A stretch of DNA of 64,000 bases from assembly GCF_036785885.1 (NCBI RefSeq), contig NC_092329.1, positions 7,254,001 through 7,318,000 on the forward strand, read 5' to 3'. The stretch comes from Coffea arabica. Taxonomy: Eukaryota > Streptophyta > Magnoliopsida > Gentianales > Rubiaceae. Within the stretch, counting starts at the first letter, position 1, and the number at the start of each line of letters is the position of its first letter. The position numbers and the translations under genes are program-made. Below the pieces are notes generated by a model. The model made no database searches. It was not told where the DNA came from and saw only the letters and a list, made by a program, of their open reading frames with translations. Below are positions 34,200 through 45,904 of the stretch, piece by piece.

Positions 34200-35999
34200 T
34201 CAAATACTTGGATTGAGAAGCACTTGATGAATCAAATTCTCAAGATTCAAGTTAGAATCTGTCACGGCCGTTTCTGCCAATTTTTTCCAGTCCATGGCCT
34301 TTTTCTTCATTTCCTTACCTTTCTCTCCAGCCATTAACTCGCTAACAAGGCCTTCAACTTCATCCCTCTTGACATTATTGTCTATCTCCATTCCAATACC
34401 CCATTTAGTGCAGCAAAACCAGCAATTAGTTTGTTGGTCAGCAAAAAATGGCCAGCAGATCATAGGCACCCCATAACTAATACTTTCGATTGTGGAATTC
34501 CACCCACTATGAGTTAAGAATCCTCCAACAGCAGGATGGCTGAGAACTTTCTCTTGAGGGCACCAGCCTGCAAACATGCTTCTTTCTTTGGTTTCTTCAA
34601 GAAACTCACTTGGCAGAATAGCAGAACTGCCTGAGACAAGATCTGGCCTTAAAATCCACAAAAAGTTTTGTTTGCTATTAGCAAGTCCCCAAGCAAATTC
34701 GACTAGTTGCTCAGGTGTCATAACAGCAATGCTTCCAAAGTTGACATAAACCACAGAGTTTGGATCTTTGGAATCGAGCCATTCAAGACATTCTGGCTCT
34801 TCCTTCCAGAGATTTGATTGAATATCTGTTAAAGACTTATCATGCACATGATTATCAAGGAAATGTAGTGGTCCAATGGTGTAAATTGGTGGAAGAAAAG
34901 ATGAAAGTGCATCTAATACACCATGTTCGAGTTGTTGATAGGTATTTATAATGATGGCAGAAGCCTTTCTAGCTCTCTGAGTTTCTTGCAGGACGAATTT
35001 CACCATAAAATCATCGGGATTCGTGGTTCGTAAGAAGCTTGGAAGATCCTTCAAGCGTATACCCTCTAATTCTGGAATCCAGTCTAGAACAGTATCTAGA
35101 TATCCATTTGTCAAATAACTGGCATCTGCAAGGCATAAGATGTACGACACCAAGTATCATCAGAATCATTCAAAGGGCATGGGGGCAGTGCAAAATTTGA
35201 TGCTTTTTACAAAGTCATATTCTTGAAAAACAAATATTTTCCAACTTAGTTAAAAGAAAAAAAAATCTTACACTTTCTTATTCATTAAATTAAATTTTGA
35301 CTACAAAGTCAATGTTATGCGTCCGCCAATGACTATATGAAGTAAACCACAAAAAAAAATGGTGAGAATAGTACTGACAGTGCTTGAAGAAGCAATATTA
35401 TTTTATGGTGACACTGACAAAAATGGTCCGCAAAAAAATGGTGACACTGACAAAAAATTATTTTATTAAGAATTAGTACCTTTGAGTGGTATGATACCCT
35501 TTTCCATAAGCTTGGCATACTGGAAGAACCCCAAGTAGGAACATGCACTGGCGGTCCAAAAATGAACTTCAGGGATGCTTAGTTCTTCGGCAGCTGCAAG
35601 AGTGAAGGACGTTATTGCATCAGAAACTATGCAAGAAACTGGGGGTACTTTCGAGGAAGATGTATCGTTGAGTTCAGCAAGTAGCTCCCTGAAGGGACCT
35701 AAGCAAGTTCTATCGACAGATTCAAAAAGGGTTGGAATATCTTGGGTAGCATCGACATCTGAAGGCGGAAGTCCATCAGGAATGGCTTTAAATTGGAAAT
35801 CAGGCAATCCGTTGAGGGCATCAGGACCTCTGGATTTAAGCCAGCGCCTGTGGTTGAATTCTGTGTTGACAAAGGTGATATGGAAACCATTGTGATGGAG
35901 GAGCTTGGCTAGCTTCAGCATGGGGTTTATGTGGCCTTGAGCTGCCGCTGGTACGCAGACTGCATGAGGCTTCTTCTCTAATAGCGCAATGGAACCCAT
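34200..35999 (-). CDS. UDP-glucosyltransferase, UGT85-type, intact two-exon gene
   Basis: Exon 1 35999-35480, intron 35479-35126 (GT..AG, 354 bp, phase 1), exon 2 35125-34200; 481 residues. Family 1 glycosyltransferases move glucose from UDP-glucose to small molecules in the cytosol. Catalytic His23 sits in AAAQGHINP and the partner Asp127 in [10 protein letters not shown]. The sugar-nucleotide PSPG box (about 361-404) runs from [15 protein letters not shown] through [11 protein letters not shown] to WPFFADQ. The sequence and its single conserved intron after GIIPLK resemble UGT85A enzymes, such as 7-deoxyloganetin or cyanohydrin glucosyltransferases; the true acceptor cannot be read from sequence. 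The minus-strand TATA is at 36108-36116. Two damaged relatives follow at 39.8-45.3 and 60.9-62.0 kb. Confidence 0.93.
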
Positions 36000-36107
36000 T
36001 CAGTTCTTCTTGCGGGGGAATTTGAACAGATTAAATGGATACTGTTAATGGGATTTATGAGGCTTTGGGATTGGAACGATTGCAAAGTTGGTGAAAAGGT
36101 CGCTTCA

Positions 36108-36116
36108 TTTATATAG
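36108..36116 (-). promoter_or_regulatory. TATA box of the intact UGT gene
   Basis: CTATATAAA on the minus strand, about 110 bp upstream of the start codon. 36.0-36.45 kb is related to the upstream regions of the UGT pseudogene at 45.3-45.7 kb. Confidence 0.6.
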
Positions 36117-36947
36117 AGAGAGTCGATCAGTGGCAAAGTACTGCTGCAGTAATATTTTTCGGGCTGGGTCTGCGGTCTACCGGAGAATATTCTTCCACAG
36201 TGGCTTTCAAAATAATGAGGCTGTCAATCTCATACAGTGAAAAGTTAACCTCTGTTAATAGTAATTAGTCTATGCTAGGAACACTTCTTTCTTCGTCCAA
36301 GGATTAAAATAATTGCTTGGAGTTCTTCATTTTTTTCATCTACGTACTCAAGAAACTTCTGAGTAAGCTGGAACAAAACAAAATGGTGAATACAATATAT
36401 ATAATAAAGAAAAAAATGACACTTGTGATCTACGTGCTTGCGTTTTTATTATGGGAAAAAAGTGGCCGCTGCTGGAGTCATCACCAACACTAGAGGGTTA
36501 CCTCCAATTCAAGAAATCAAAGTTAGATTTCTTTATCGTCCCAAAAAGGGGTTCAATAATAAAATAGTAGAAAAAAAGCCGGGAGTTCTCTATCATTAGA
36601 CAATTTTGGCATTTGAAAACGCCACGCTTCTGATTTTCTTGAATTAAATTAAGCGGAGGGCTGGATTATGGGAGAGTCAAACCCATTCCTTAGAGTTTAG
36701 CCAGGATGACCTTTTCTAATCCCCTACCAATTGATTTAGTCCACTATAGTTTTTATTTTTTTTAAATCCATTTGATTTTCCATCATGTCTATTCATTTTT
36801 CTCCTCTTGGATTAGTCCGTGGCAATTTGAGGTTTAGATACATGCACTCCTTTATTTTTTGTATGTACAACTTGTGAGGGGAATGACGTGAACCCTTCAC
36901 GATTACTCAGAGGCCATAGCTGATAATTTGGTAGGACCGCGGTGCGG

Positions 36948-37219
36948 CCCTCCACCGTTGAGGAGGCATATTCAGCTACCATTAGTTTGCCCACGTCGGC
37001 GAGTTAATTGATAGACGAAGAAATACTCTTTATTCTGGGCAACAGCGAAGACACAATTTTACCGCAACGGATCTTCTGCCCCGCCCTCCACCGTTGAGGA
37101 GGCATATTCAGCTACCATTAGTTTGCCCACGTCGGCGAGTTAATTGATAGATGAAGAAATACTCTTTATTCTGGGCAACGGCGAAGACACAATTTTATCG
37201 CAACGGATCTTCTGTCCCA
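36948..37219. repeat. 136-bp tandem duplication, two copies
   Basis: Copies at 36948-37083 and 37084-37219, both beginning ccctccaccgttgaggaggc and differing by only a few bases. Each ends in 'caacggatcttctgNccc', which is the outer end of the foldback element starting at 37201. Confidence 0.9.
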
Positions 37220-37590
37220 CATCTTGTGCCACTTTCTGTCCCACTTTTTATTATATAACTGTTTCTCCTACATAAAAATCATGTTTTAGTTCTTTTTTGT
37301 TTCCTAAAAATTCAATAACTATTAATTGAGTAATATACAAAATTTAACAAATTCAAAATATCAAAATGCATAAAAAATGAGATTTTTTTATGAATTTTCT
37401 GCTGTATTTTTAAATTTTCTATTATATATTGCTTTTTGAAGGTGTTGTATTTATTTTTTACTTAATCAATAGTTATTGGATCTTTAGGAAACAAAAAGGA
37501 ACTAAAACATGATATTTATGTTGGAGAAATAGCAATATAATAAAAAGTGGGACAGAGAGTGGCACAGAGTGTGGGACAGAAGATCCGTTG
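37201..37590. mobile_element. foldback / MITE-like element with long inverted ends
   Basis: 390 bp. The left end caacggatcttctgtcccac is mirrored at the right (agatccgttg at 37581-37590, preceded by the complementary 'gtgggacagaa'). The inverted arms extend about 170 bp each around a short AT-rich centre. There is no coding capacity. Flanking 'caattttat' and 'caattctag' may be decayed target duplications, but this is weak. Confidence 0.7.
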
Positions 37591-38574
37591 TGCAATTCTA
37601 GTATCTTGACAGGTGAGGATTATTTTGACAAAAAAAAAAAAAAAAAGACCGGTGAGGATTAAACTATTTCAACTTTTGGTTTCGCCGGCTTAGGCAAATA
37701 GTTAAATCCAACAGTCACGTTAGAAATCCTAACAAAAGAAGAGATCAGAAAGAAAGCATGCCAAGTCCACCAATATGCAACAAGTGGTCTACGTAAATTT
37801 CTCATCAATTGATTAATTACGAGAAAAGTACTCCAATTCTTGTAGTTTTGTATAGTTGTTGCAAGTGAAATTTTTTTTTTTTTTTTGGCGGGATAACTAA
37901 GAAAGTGATTAATTCCAACTTCAAAGAGGCTACTTATGTTAACAATAGTTTACGACTTGACGAAGGAATATGCAATTTATGAAAATACAGGGTTCCAGAT
38001 TCAGCATGTAAGATGCATTTGATAATAAAAAATAGCACATCTGAATAAATGACACTGAATCTCTTAAGCAAACTTGCTCCAAAAGTGAGAAGTTATTCAC
38101 TTCCCATTTAATGTGATATACAATCAAATATATCATATTAATATTTAATAATTTAGTAATATAATATATTCAAATTTCAAATTTTAGTTTGCAAATTTCA
38201 GTTTTATCAAACGTGTTCTCAATCGAATTATTGTGCAATTCAAAGCACAAGAAACCACCAAGAAGATTTTCATCAAATTAAACTCTTTCTAAATGTTCGT
38301 ACTACCTCCTGCTTCTCTATATGTTCAAAACATGTGGACTGAATTATTTAATTAAATTAAATTAGACAAATTTTCAATTCAATAACTCCATGAGAGTCTT
38401 ATGTTTGCCCTTTTTTTTTATTTTTTGTTTCAATTTTTTAAGGTTGAGCCTTATTCTATTACAGCATAAGCATAAAAAAAGTTTACAAAGAGAAATATCT
38501 AACCAACTTAGCTAACTTAATTGGCCATTAGAGTCCCCTACTAGAGGACCATTATTTAAAAAGAAAAAAAGAAA
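37591..38574. other. gene-free stretch
   Basis: AT-rich spacer with A and T homopolymers (about 37630-37646 and 37869-37886). Nothing supported. Confidence 0.5.
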
Positions 38575-39298
38575 GGGAAAATGACCTGTTTCATCCCTTA
38601 CATTTCACAAAAATATTCTTTTCGTCCCTCACTTTTAAAACGAAGCAATTTGGTCCCTGACATTTAAAAATTAAACCTATTACATCCCTGAATCTAATTA
38701 TCAATCTAAATCAAACCATCCAATAACCCAGTGATAAATTTCGGAGATAGAATTGATAGATCATTCCGTCAACTCCATCATATTCATATGACATTTATTG
38801 AACCAAAAAAAATAAAAAGTATAAGATCATAAAAGGTCATTCTTTGTTTTGAAATAATAGAGTTTTTTTTTTTTGGTAAATCTTTTCATGTACCGTTAGT
38901 ATATACGCTTGCGAGTCTAGATGTATATCACAAATACAAAATGTGGCGTTTAAATTTAAATTGAAATGATGTGGCAGGTACATAAACCCATCAGTGTATA
39001 CAATGACATTGTAAGAAATATTAATTCTTCTTTTAGATGTTATAATTTTTTATTTTTTATTTTTGGGTTCATTAAACTTCACGTGAATATCAAGTTGAGT
39101 TAGTCAAGTGATCTACAAATTATACCCCTCAAAATTTGTAATTAAATTGATAGATGGTTTGATTCAGATTGATAATTGGGTTCAAGGATGTAATAGGTTT
39201 AATTTTTAAATGTCAGGAACCAAATTGCTTCGTTTTAAAAGTGAGGGACGAAAAGAATATTTTTGTGAAATGTAAGGGATGAAACCGGTCATTTTCCC
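38575..39298. mobile_element. MULE-type MITE with 9-bp target duplication
   Basis: 724 bp. Ends gggaaaatgacctgtttcat and, from the right, gggaaaatgaccggtttcat. Inverted similarity continues for about 150 bp. It is flanked on both sides by the 9-bp direct repeat aaaaagaaa (38566-38574 and 39299-39307), the length typical of Mutator-like elements. Non-coding. Confidence 0.85.
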
Positions 39299-40426
39299 AA
39301 AAAGAAATATCTCAAAGCAGTGAAAAAAGGAGGAATATCTCAATACAATGCACAAGCCTGTTCGAGCAACTCAAAGCTGCAATCAGAACTCAACACTCAA
39401 AAGAGGAAAGAAAACGGCTAAATAATACACAGACCAAAAAAACCTATACAGAGGAAAAAGCCGATTAAAATCCCATGCAGTACGATATCAAACCAATTAG
39501 CCTTCGTTCTGCTAATTCCTCTCCTTAAAGCAATAGAAGATTTAAAATGAATTTGCACATTTTTAACTCCAAGTAAACTGACATAGGCCGTCGTTTCACA
39601 AAAATTTACCTTGTAAAGAATTGGAGTTCGATTCAATTACATTTTCAACCAAACTACCAACAAAGAAATAAATGCAAAAAGGACCGAAGAAACGTTACAG
39701 CGATGCGCGCAATACAAGGCCAACAATATCTGTATCCAAGTCTCAAATTCAATAAGCTAAGCATGAGAATAATTTGGATACATTCACTTTAACGTGTCTA
39801 GTGTCTTGGATTGAGAAGCACTTGATTGATCACATTCTCAAGATTGAAGTAAACCTTTTGCGTAGCTGCTTCCACCAATCTTTTCCACTTCAAGGCCTTT
39901 CTCTTCATCTTCTTGCCTTTTTCTCCTACCATTAACTCTGTAACAAGCCTTTCAACATCATCCCTCTTAACATTATTGTCTATCTCCAATCCAATGCCCC
40001 ATTTTGTGCAGCAAAATCAGCAATAAGTTTGTTGGTCAGCGAAAAACGGCCAACAGATCATAGGCAGCCCATAGCTAATGTTTTCAATCGTGGAATTCCA
40101 TCCACTATGAGTTAAGAATCCTCCGACAAAAGGGTGCTTAAGAACTTTCTCTTGAGAGCACCAACTTGCAAACATGTTGGGATTCAAGTGCGGAACAAAT
40201 AACTATTGAAATATCAAGACACAATAATTTAATGACAAATGAACCACAAATATGAAAGATAACGACATAAAATATTTAACATAATCGACTCCATCGTTGA
40301 ACCTACGTCCACAGAGAGAACACCTATTCTTTATTATGAGAGGAAAACTCTATACAAGAATATAATTTGAACCCAATCTCAACCCTTATGTACTATCTCT
40401 TATCTCCCAATAACCCTCTCTCATCC

Positions 40427-42192
40427 CACTTCAGATCCTCGGTGACATGAATTCAATGCCAATTCAATGCCACCTCTAATTAAATCGTGTTTCAGGACGA
40501 GGGGCTCTTACATTGAGATCTCTTTTATCCTTTCCTCGTTTTCCTTCAGCACTACAACAAAATACCCTATCCATGAGCTTACCATTACTATCTTTGTGGA
40601 AGCTACTTCTTTTGATTCCAAAACCAACTTCCTTTGCATATGCTAAGTAAAAATTATAAGCATCTTCTTCACTCTCAAATTCCATGCCCATCTTCGGAAT
40701 TAGTTCAAAAGGAATCAATGTATGAATTTTATTTATATCCTTTATCACATTTAAAACTGGTGGAGTGGAAACCTCATCATTGGTAATTTGATCTATCTTG
40801 TCAAAATCCAATCTGCGACAGGATGATACCTCAGTTTCCATAGAAGCCTTAGCATCCATATCCTGCAACCTTTTAAGAGTCGTGACACAAGCAAGACTTG
40901 CTCTAACGCTTGACCCACTGGAAGCTCTTTCTTGTTTTTGCTTTTCCGGGCTTTTTCCTTTCAACAACCCTCGAATCCCGTGTCAACAAAAATCACCTAA
41001 AAATGACAACTAAACCACCTATAAATGACAACTAAGGTCAAAAGCTCCAAATTTGACATATAACGAAACGTGAAATGCAAGAAGGCAATGTTCCAGGTCG
41101 CAATAGAACACACATTTGACGTACAACTATACAAACAAAATAATAGATTACTTTTGATTTAATCATCATGTTTTCAAGATCAGTACATGCATGTTTTAAG
41201 AATTTCATGCAAGTTAATTGCAGTTCAATAAGGAAAAAATGTAAGCAAATTTTTTCCCTCAATAATTTATTAAAATAGTTGAATTTCCAATTCTACTTGT
41301 TCACTACTACTACTTGCAACTAGTCAGAAAAGCTATTTGTTACTTCTTGTATCTTTTTTTTAATTTGGTACATTAGTAAAATTTATAACAATTCTTGAAA
41401 TAATGAATAATTTTTTAATCCCACAAAGTAACTTATTTTCCAGGTATATTACAATTAGTGTGTAAGTAGTCAATTTGACCACTCAATTAATATTTAATCT
41501 TTCCAAACTCACAATTCAATGTAAATTTCACTTTAATGGAAATTGAAAATGAAGATATAAAATTGCATAACATAAGGTAGGGTGATATTGCTTATGAGTT
41601 GTTAAAATACTTACGAGTTGTTGTCTATTTCCTAACTTTCTTAATATTAAAAAAATTGAAATTCGAAATCAAGATCATGGAGCAAATAGTGATATTGATT
41701 TAATAAATCAAAGCTGAAAAACTCAAGACTTAAACCGGATGCAAGGTTGGATAATTACCTGAATAATGTGAAACGTTTTGGTTTGTTCTTTGCTGGAGAA
41801 AGCTAGGGATGGTTGGACTTTAATTTGAGTACTTCCTGAATCTTTGTAGTCAATTTGCTTCAATAGTCGGCCGCTGCAGTTTTAGCTTATTAGGCTACGG
41901 TTGATTGTTCTAAGCAATCAACGATAAAAAGGCTTGGACTTTGGAGGCAATTGTTTAGGGTTATTTTTTTCTTTTTCCTAAAGGAACCGATCTTGAGTGG
42001 TTGCTGTACAAAAATATTGGTAATGGAATTAGACCGGTTGGTTAATTTGGTTCAAAGTTTTAGAGGATAGAGAAAATTTGTGTTAAACCAAACCAAGTTG
42101 AATTATTAAAAAATTAAAGTGCAAATAATAATAGGCCAAGTGGCACAATACTATAGGTGGCATTGGATTCATGTCACCGAGGATCCCAAGTG
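40427..42192. mobile_element. Mutator-like element nested in the LTR
   Basis: 1766 bp with inverted ends CACTTCAGATCCTCGGTGAC (left) and CACTTGGGATCCTCGGTGAC (right, reverse complement). The similarity extends for about 45 bp, with an 11-bp internal duplication in the left end. It is flanked by the perfect 9-bp target duplication ctctcatcc (40418-40426 and 42193-42201). The sister LTR at about 43524 carries the single uninterrupted site, which confirms the boundaries. It contains one FAR1-like reading frame but no transposase core. Confidence 0.9.
40476..40967 (-). CDS. FAR1/FHY3-type DNA-binding domain fragment inside the Mutator-like element
   Basis: 163-residue frame. The C-terminal part (residues about 95-163) reads GMEFESEEDAYNFYLAYAKE, then VGFGIKRSSFHKDSNGK, VFCCSAEGKRGKDKRD and PRPETRF. 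This is the N-terminal half of the FAR1 zinc-binding domain, the DNA-binding module shared by FAR1/FHY3 factors and MULE transposases. It stops before the second part (the usual C-K-A-M and H-N-H segments) and before any transposase catalytic region. The start lies close to the right side of the frame with a basic N-terminus (MLKGKSPEKQKQ). It may be a captured host exon (Pack-MULE) or the head of the element's own degraded transposase. Expression is uncertain. Confidence 0.6.
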   Translation of the reverse strand: MLKGKSPEKQKQERASSGSSVRASLACVTTLKRLQDMDAKASMETEVSSCRRLDFDKIDQITNDEVSTPPVLNVIKDINKIHTLIPFELIPKMGMEFESEEDAYNFYLAYAKEVGFGIKRSSFHKDSNGKLMDRVFCCSAEGKRGKDKRDLNVRAPRPETRFN

Positions 42193-45100
42193 CTCTCATC
42201 CTATGTTTAAGGCTACATGTCATCCTTGTGTGCCCATTGTGCATCAATATGTAATATGTTAACCCATCTATTTATAAAAAATATTATTTAGCCAAAAATC
42301 AAATAATAACAGAAAATCAATACTAATTCCTAAATTTGTACAAAATAGAAAATAACTTCTAAATCCTAAACAAAATAGAAAATTTCTTGACTACTACTTT
42401 AAGTAACTAAAATCAATTAGAAAACTAGTTACTTTAACATAAATTAAGAAACTTACCAAAAAAAATTAAATCAATTTCCTACAAATCTCCACTTCGTACG
42501 ATATTTCTTTTAAGAACCATTTGCCTTCAATTATCAAACACACATCCGAATCAATATAGTCCTGACATTCAATTGATTCAATGGACAAATGAATAAGTGT
42601 AGTTACTCTAAACCCAACATCCTGTTGACTCGTGAGAAGGTGTCTCAATTTACCATCTCTCTTCATAGAATTTTTCTCCCCACCACTTGCAATTCGAAAT
42701 CCCATTCTGTGAGTTATATTTCTAACCGTTGAGACAATCAAACGGTAAAATCACCATACTTCTTCCTATTCTTAGAACTGTCTTGCCAAGTGTGGTTTTC
42801 AATACTCCACCTATTACATAAAACTCGTAGCCATCAGAGTCTTCTTGTGTTTGAAAATTAGATCCCTTCGTTTCTTTAGAACACATGTCACGCCACTTAA
42901 AGAACATAATCCAAATAAGAAAAAATCATTTGGGATGACATATCAACCGTTAGAATTGCGAGAACATCTCCACCGGCTCATGTCAAAAATTAATATTGGA
43001 CTTCACATTTTTCTTGACTCTTGAATCACCTGACTAAATTCACCATCAAGTGTTTTCATGTTTTTCGACTTTTCATTTTTCACCCCCAATGCTTTTTGTC
43101 AAACCCTTGAAACAAGGATATCATTCATTAAATTCTTCAATTGGCAACCGACACTAATATATTTGATCTCAATAATCAACCAGGATCCAACCATAAACCC
43201 CGCTTTGATACCAATTTGTTAAGATTCAAGTGTTTGTGAGCAACCCAATCTCACAATCAAACTCTGATACCACTTGTTGGGATCCAAACGCGGAACAAAC
43301 AACAATTGAGATATCAAATATACAACAATTTAGTGATAAATAAGTCATAAGTATGAAAGATAAACGGCATGCAATATCTAACGTGGTTCGATTCATCATT
43401 AAACCTATATTCACAGAGAGAATATCCATTCTTTATTATGAGAGAAAAACCCTATATAAGAATACAATTTAAATCCAAATCCAACCCTTATATACTATTT
43501 CTCGTCTTCCAAGAATCTTTTCTCATCCTATGTATAAGGTTACATGTCGTCATTATATGTTCATTATGTATCACTTTACAGTATGCTAACTCACCTATTA
43601 ATAGCGAATATTATTTAGCCAAAAACCAAATAATAACAGGAAACCAATGCTAATTCTTAAACTTGTACAGAATAGGAAATAACTTCTAAATTCTAAACAA
43701 ACTAGGAATTTCCTTGCCTACTGCTTACTGCTTTAAGTAATTAAAACTAGTTAGAAAATTAATTACTTCCATACAAATTAAGAAACCTATCTAGAACAAA
43801 TTAAACCAATTTCCTAACAAAAAAACATGCATCTTTCCTTGGTTTCTTCAAGAAACTAACTCGGAAGAATAGCTAAATCGCCTGAAACAAGATCAGGCCT
43901 TGAAATCCATAAAAAGTCTTGTTTACTATTAGCAAGTCCCCATGCAAATTCGACTATTTGCTCAGGTGTCATAATAGCAATGCTTCCAAAGTTGACATAA
44001 ACCATCGAGTTTGGATCTTTCGAATCAGACATTCAGGTTCTTCTTTCCAAAGATTTGATCCAATTTCTTTCAAATTCTTATCTTAACTTGATTATCGAGG
44101 ATGTTTAGCGGCCTAATGGGATAAATCGGAGGAAGATAAGATGAAAGTGCATGTAATACATGCTGTTCCAGTTGTTGAAAGGTATTTATAATGATGGCAC
44201 AAGCCTCTCGAGCTCTCCCAGTTTCTTGCATGATGTATTTTAGCATAAATTCATCTGGATTTGTGGCTCTTAAGAAACTTAGAAGATCCTTCAAACTTGT
44301 ACCTTCTCATCTTGGAATCCAATCTAGAACAATGTCTAGATATCCATTTGTCAAGTAACTAGCATCTGCAAGCCACAAATGTTTTACAACCAAAATATCC
44401 GGATCATAGAACTTGCAAGGAGAAAGGGGTTGGACCCACTCAAAGTTAAAATGTAAAAAAAAAAAAAAAATCATCTCGCACTCTATTATTTACATGAAAT
44501 GAAATTTTTTGCCCACAAAAGTCAATGTTTTGCTTCCACCAATGAGTAGAATGCAGTGAACCACGCAAGAATATTGTTGTCAAATGAGTCCAGAGTACTT
44601 TAGAAAGAAGCAGTAACTGTTCAAGCTATTTCTTTCCTTTTTTTTTTTAATTCCAGAAATACATGGAAGAAGAAAATAAATGACCTCGAAAAATTTTGAA
44701 CTAACATTTTTTTATCAAAAATTAGTCGTACCTTTGAGTGGTATGATACCCTTTTCGATAAACTTGGCAAACTGGAAATACGCCAAGTAGGAAGATGCGC
44801 TGGCGGTCCAAAGAAGAACTTCAGGGATGCAAGAAACTATTCAAGAAACTATTCAGCAGCTGCTAGAGTGAATGTCATTGCTCCATCGGAAACTATGCAA
44901 GAAACCGGGGGCACTCTGGGGAAGAGGTATAATTGAGTGTGGCGAGTAGCTCCCTAAATGAACCTAAGCAATTTCTATTAATAGATTCACAAAAGGTTGG
45001 AATATCTTGGGTAGCATCGACATCAGAAGGAGGAAGTCCGTCAGGAATGGCTTTAAATTGGAAATCAGGCAATCCATTGAGGGCATCAGGACCTGTAGAT

Positions 45101-45293
45101 TTTAGTAAGCGCCTGCGGTTGAATTCTGTGTTGACAAAGGTGATATGAAAACCCTTTGGTGGAGGAGCTTGGCTAGCTTTGCATGGGTTTAATGTGGCCC
45201 TGAGCTGGAGCTGTTATGCAGGCGGGGCTTCTTCTCCAAAAGAGCAATGGAAACCATTCTTCTTGCCGGGGGATTTGAGTGGACAAATTGTAA

Positions 45294-45405
45294 GTTATTA
45301 CAGAGCAGCCACGAGTTGGGAATTGGGTTGATGGCAAAGGAAAAGACACGTTATTACAGAGCAGTCACAAGTTAGGAATTGGGGTGATGGCAAAGAAAAA
45401 ACCAA
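45294..45405. repeat. 56-bp tandem duplication upstream of the UGT pseudogene
   Basis: Two copies starting gttattacagagcag at 45294 and 45350, with a few differences. It lies in the former 5' UTR/promoter of the pseudogene. Confidence 0.8.
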
Positions 45406-45904
45406 AGAAGAGGCTATGCAAATATATTGAAAGGGCCGATCTATTCCTCAACTTGTAACATAATGTTTCACCAAGTGGTCCTCAAATATAATCTTCAGCG
45501 CATGGCAGGTTCTGTCAATTTTTTAAAGCAAATTGACAGATTTTAACCATCGATGCTGTGATTTCTTCTCAATTATCTGTCCAAAATTAAAGTATAAAAC
45601 GCTGGAAGTTCTTCATTTCTTCGTCCACTGGACAAATCTTTCATGAAGGCGGTAACAAAAAGGTGTAATAGATATGTAGCAGAAGTTGAGGTGGCATTTG
45701 TAAGAGGGTTATCGAATGGAGAATTGGAATAAACCCCATAATTAATTGTTATTTGGATTACTCCTATGGAAATCGAAATTTTGGAATCATATCTAAAAAT
45801 TTAGAATTTCTCAATTCGCTAATAACTTGGAGGGTTTTGGATAAACCCCAAGTCTGATTCCCATTTAAAAATGGAGCCTGTCTCGCCACCCATTAAAAAA
45901 TTAA
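45406..45904 (-). promoter_or_regulatory. former promoter/upstream region of the UGT pseudogene
   Basis: Related to the upstream region of the intact UGT and to orphan copies at 48.06-48.2 and 55.03-55.33 kb. Shared text includes 'ggaagttcttcatttcttcg' (45609 and about 55216) and 'aaatctttcatgaagg'. Confidence 0.5.

Larger units (their letters stand above)
40175..43819 (-). mobile_element. old non-autonomous LTR retrotransposon fossil inside the UGT pseudogene
   Basis: LTRs of about 545 bp: 43275-43819 (5' LTR in element orientation) and 40175-42483, the latter enlarged by a nested Mutator-like element. In element (minus) orientation the 5' LTR is followed by a tRNA-Met-type primer site (agtggtatcagagt) and the 3' LTR is preceded by the purine-rich gaagtggagatt. 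The internal region is only about 0.8 kb with no recognisable pol domain, so it is a small non-autonomous type. Flanks aaaca on the left and an A-rich aaaca on the right suggest a 5-bp target duplication. The LTRs differ at many sites, so it is far older than either copia element here; broken. Confidence 0.8.
39798..45257 (-). pseudogene. UGT85-type pseudogene split by an LTR element
   Basis: Same organisation as the intact UGT: start [11 protein letters not shown] at 45257, exon 1 to 44732, intron, exon 2 from 44365, interrupted at 43820/40174 by the 3.6-kb LTR element, ending LLNPRH-stop at 39798. Exon 1 is frame-shifted: a duplicated 'caagaaactattcagc'-type stretch lies near 44830-44860 and other small indels follow. 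Exon 2 also carries lesions, such as W to stop in the QQTNCW region (TGA near 40018) and small indels near 44030-44090. The PSPG box region (40000-40165) is still readable as [13 protein letters not shown] and [11 protein letters not shown]. Not functional. Confidence 0.85.

Noticed and set aside
2153-35999. A functional EXO-UGT co-operating cluster (plant metabolic gene cluster)
   Set aside because: EXO proteins are not known enzymes, the families act in different compartments, and only one UGT is intact. Adjacency alone does not support a pathway.
42466-42907. Two minus-strand frames inside the old LTR fossil as a host gene
   Set aside because: They lie between the LTRs, match no family I know, and are best treated as internal sequence of the fossil.
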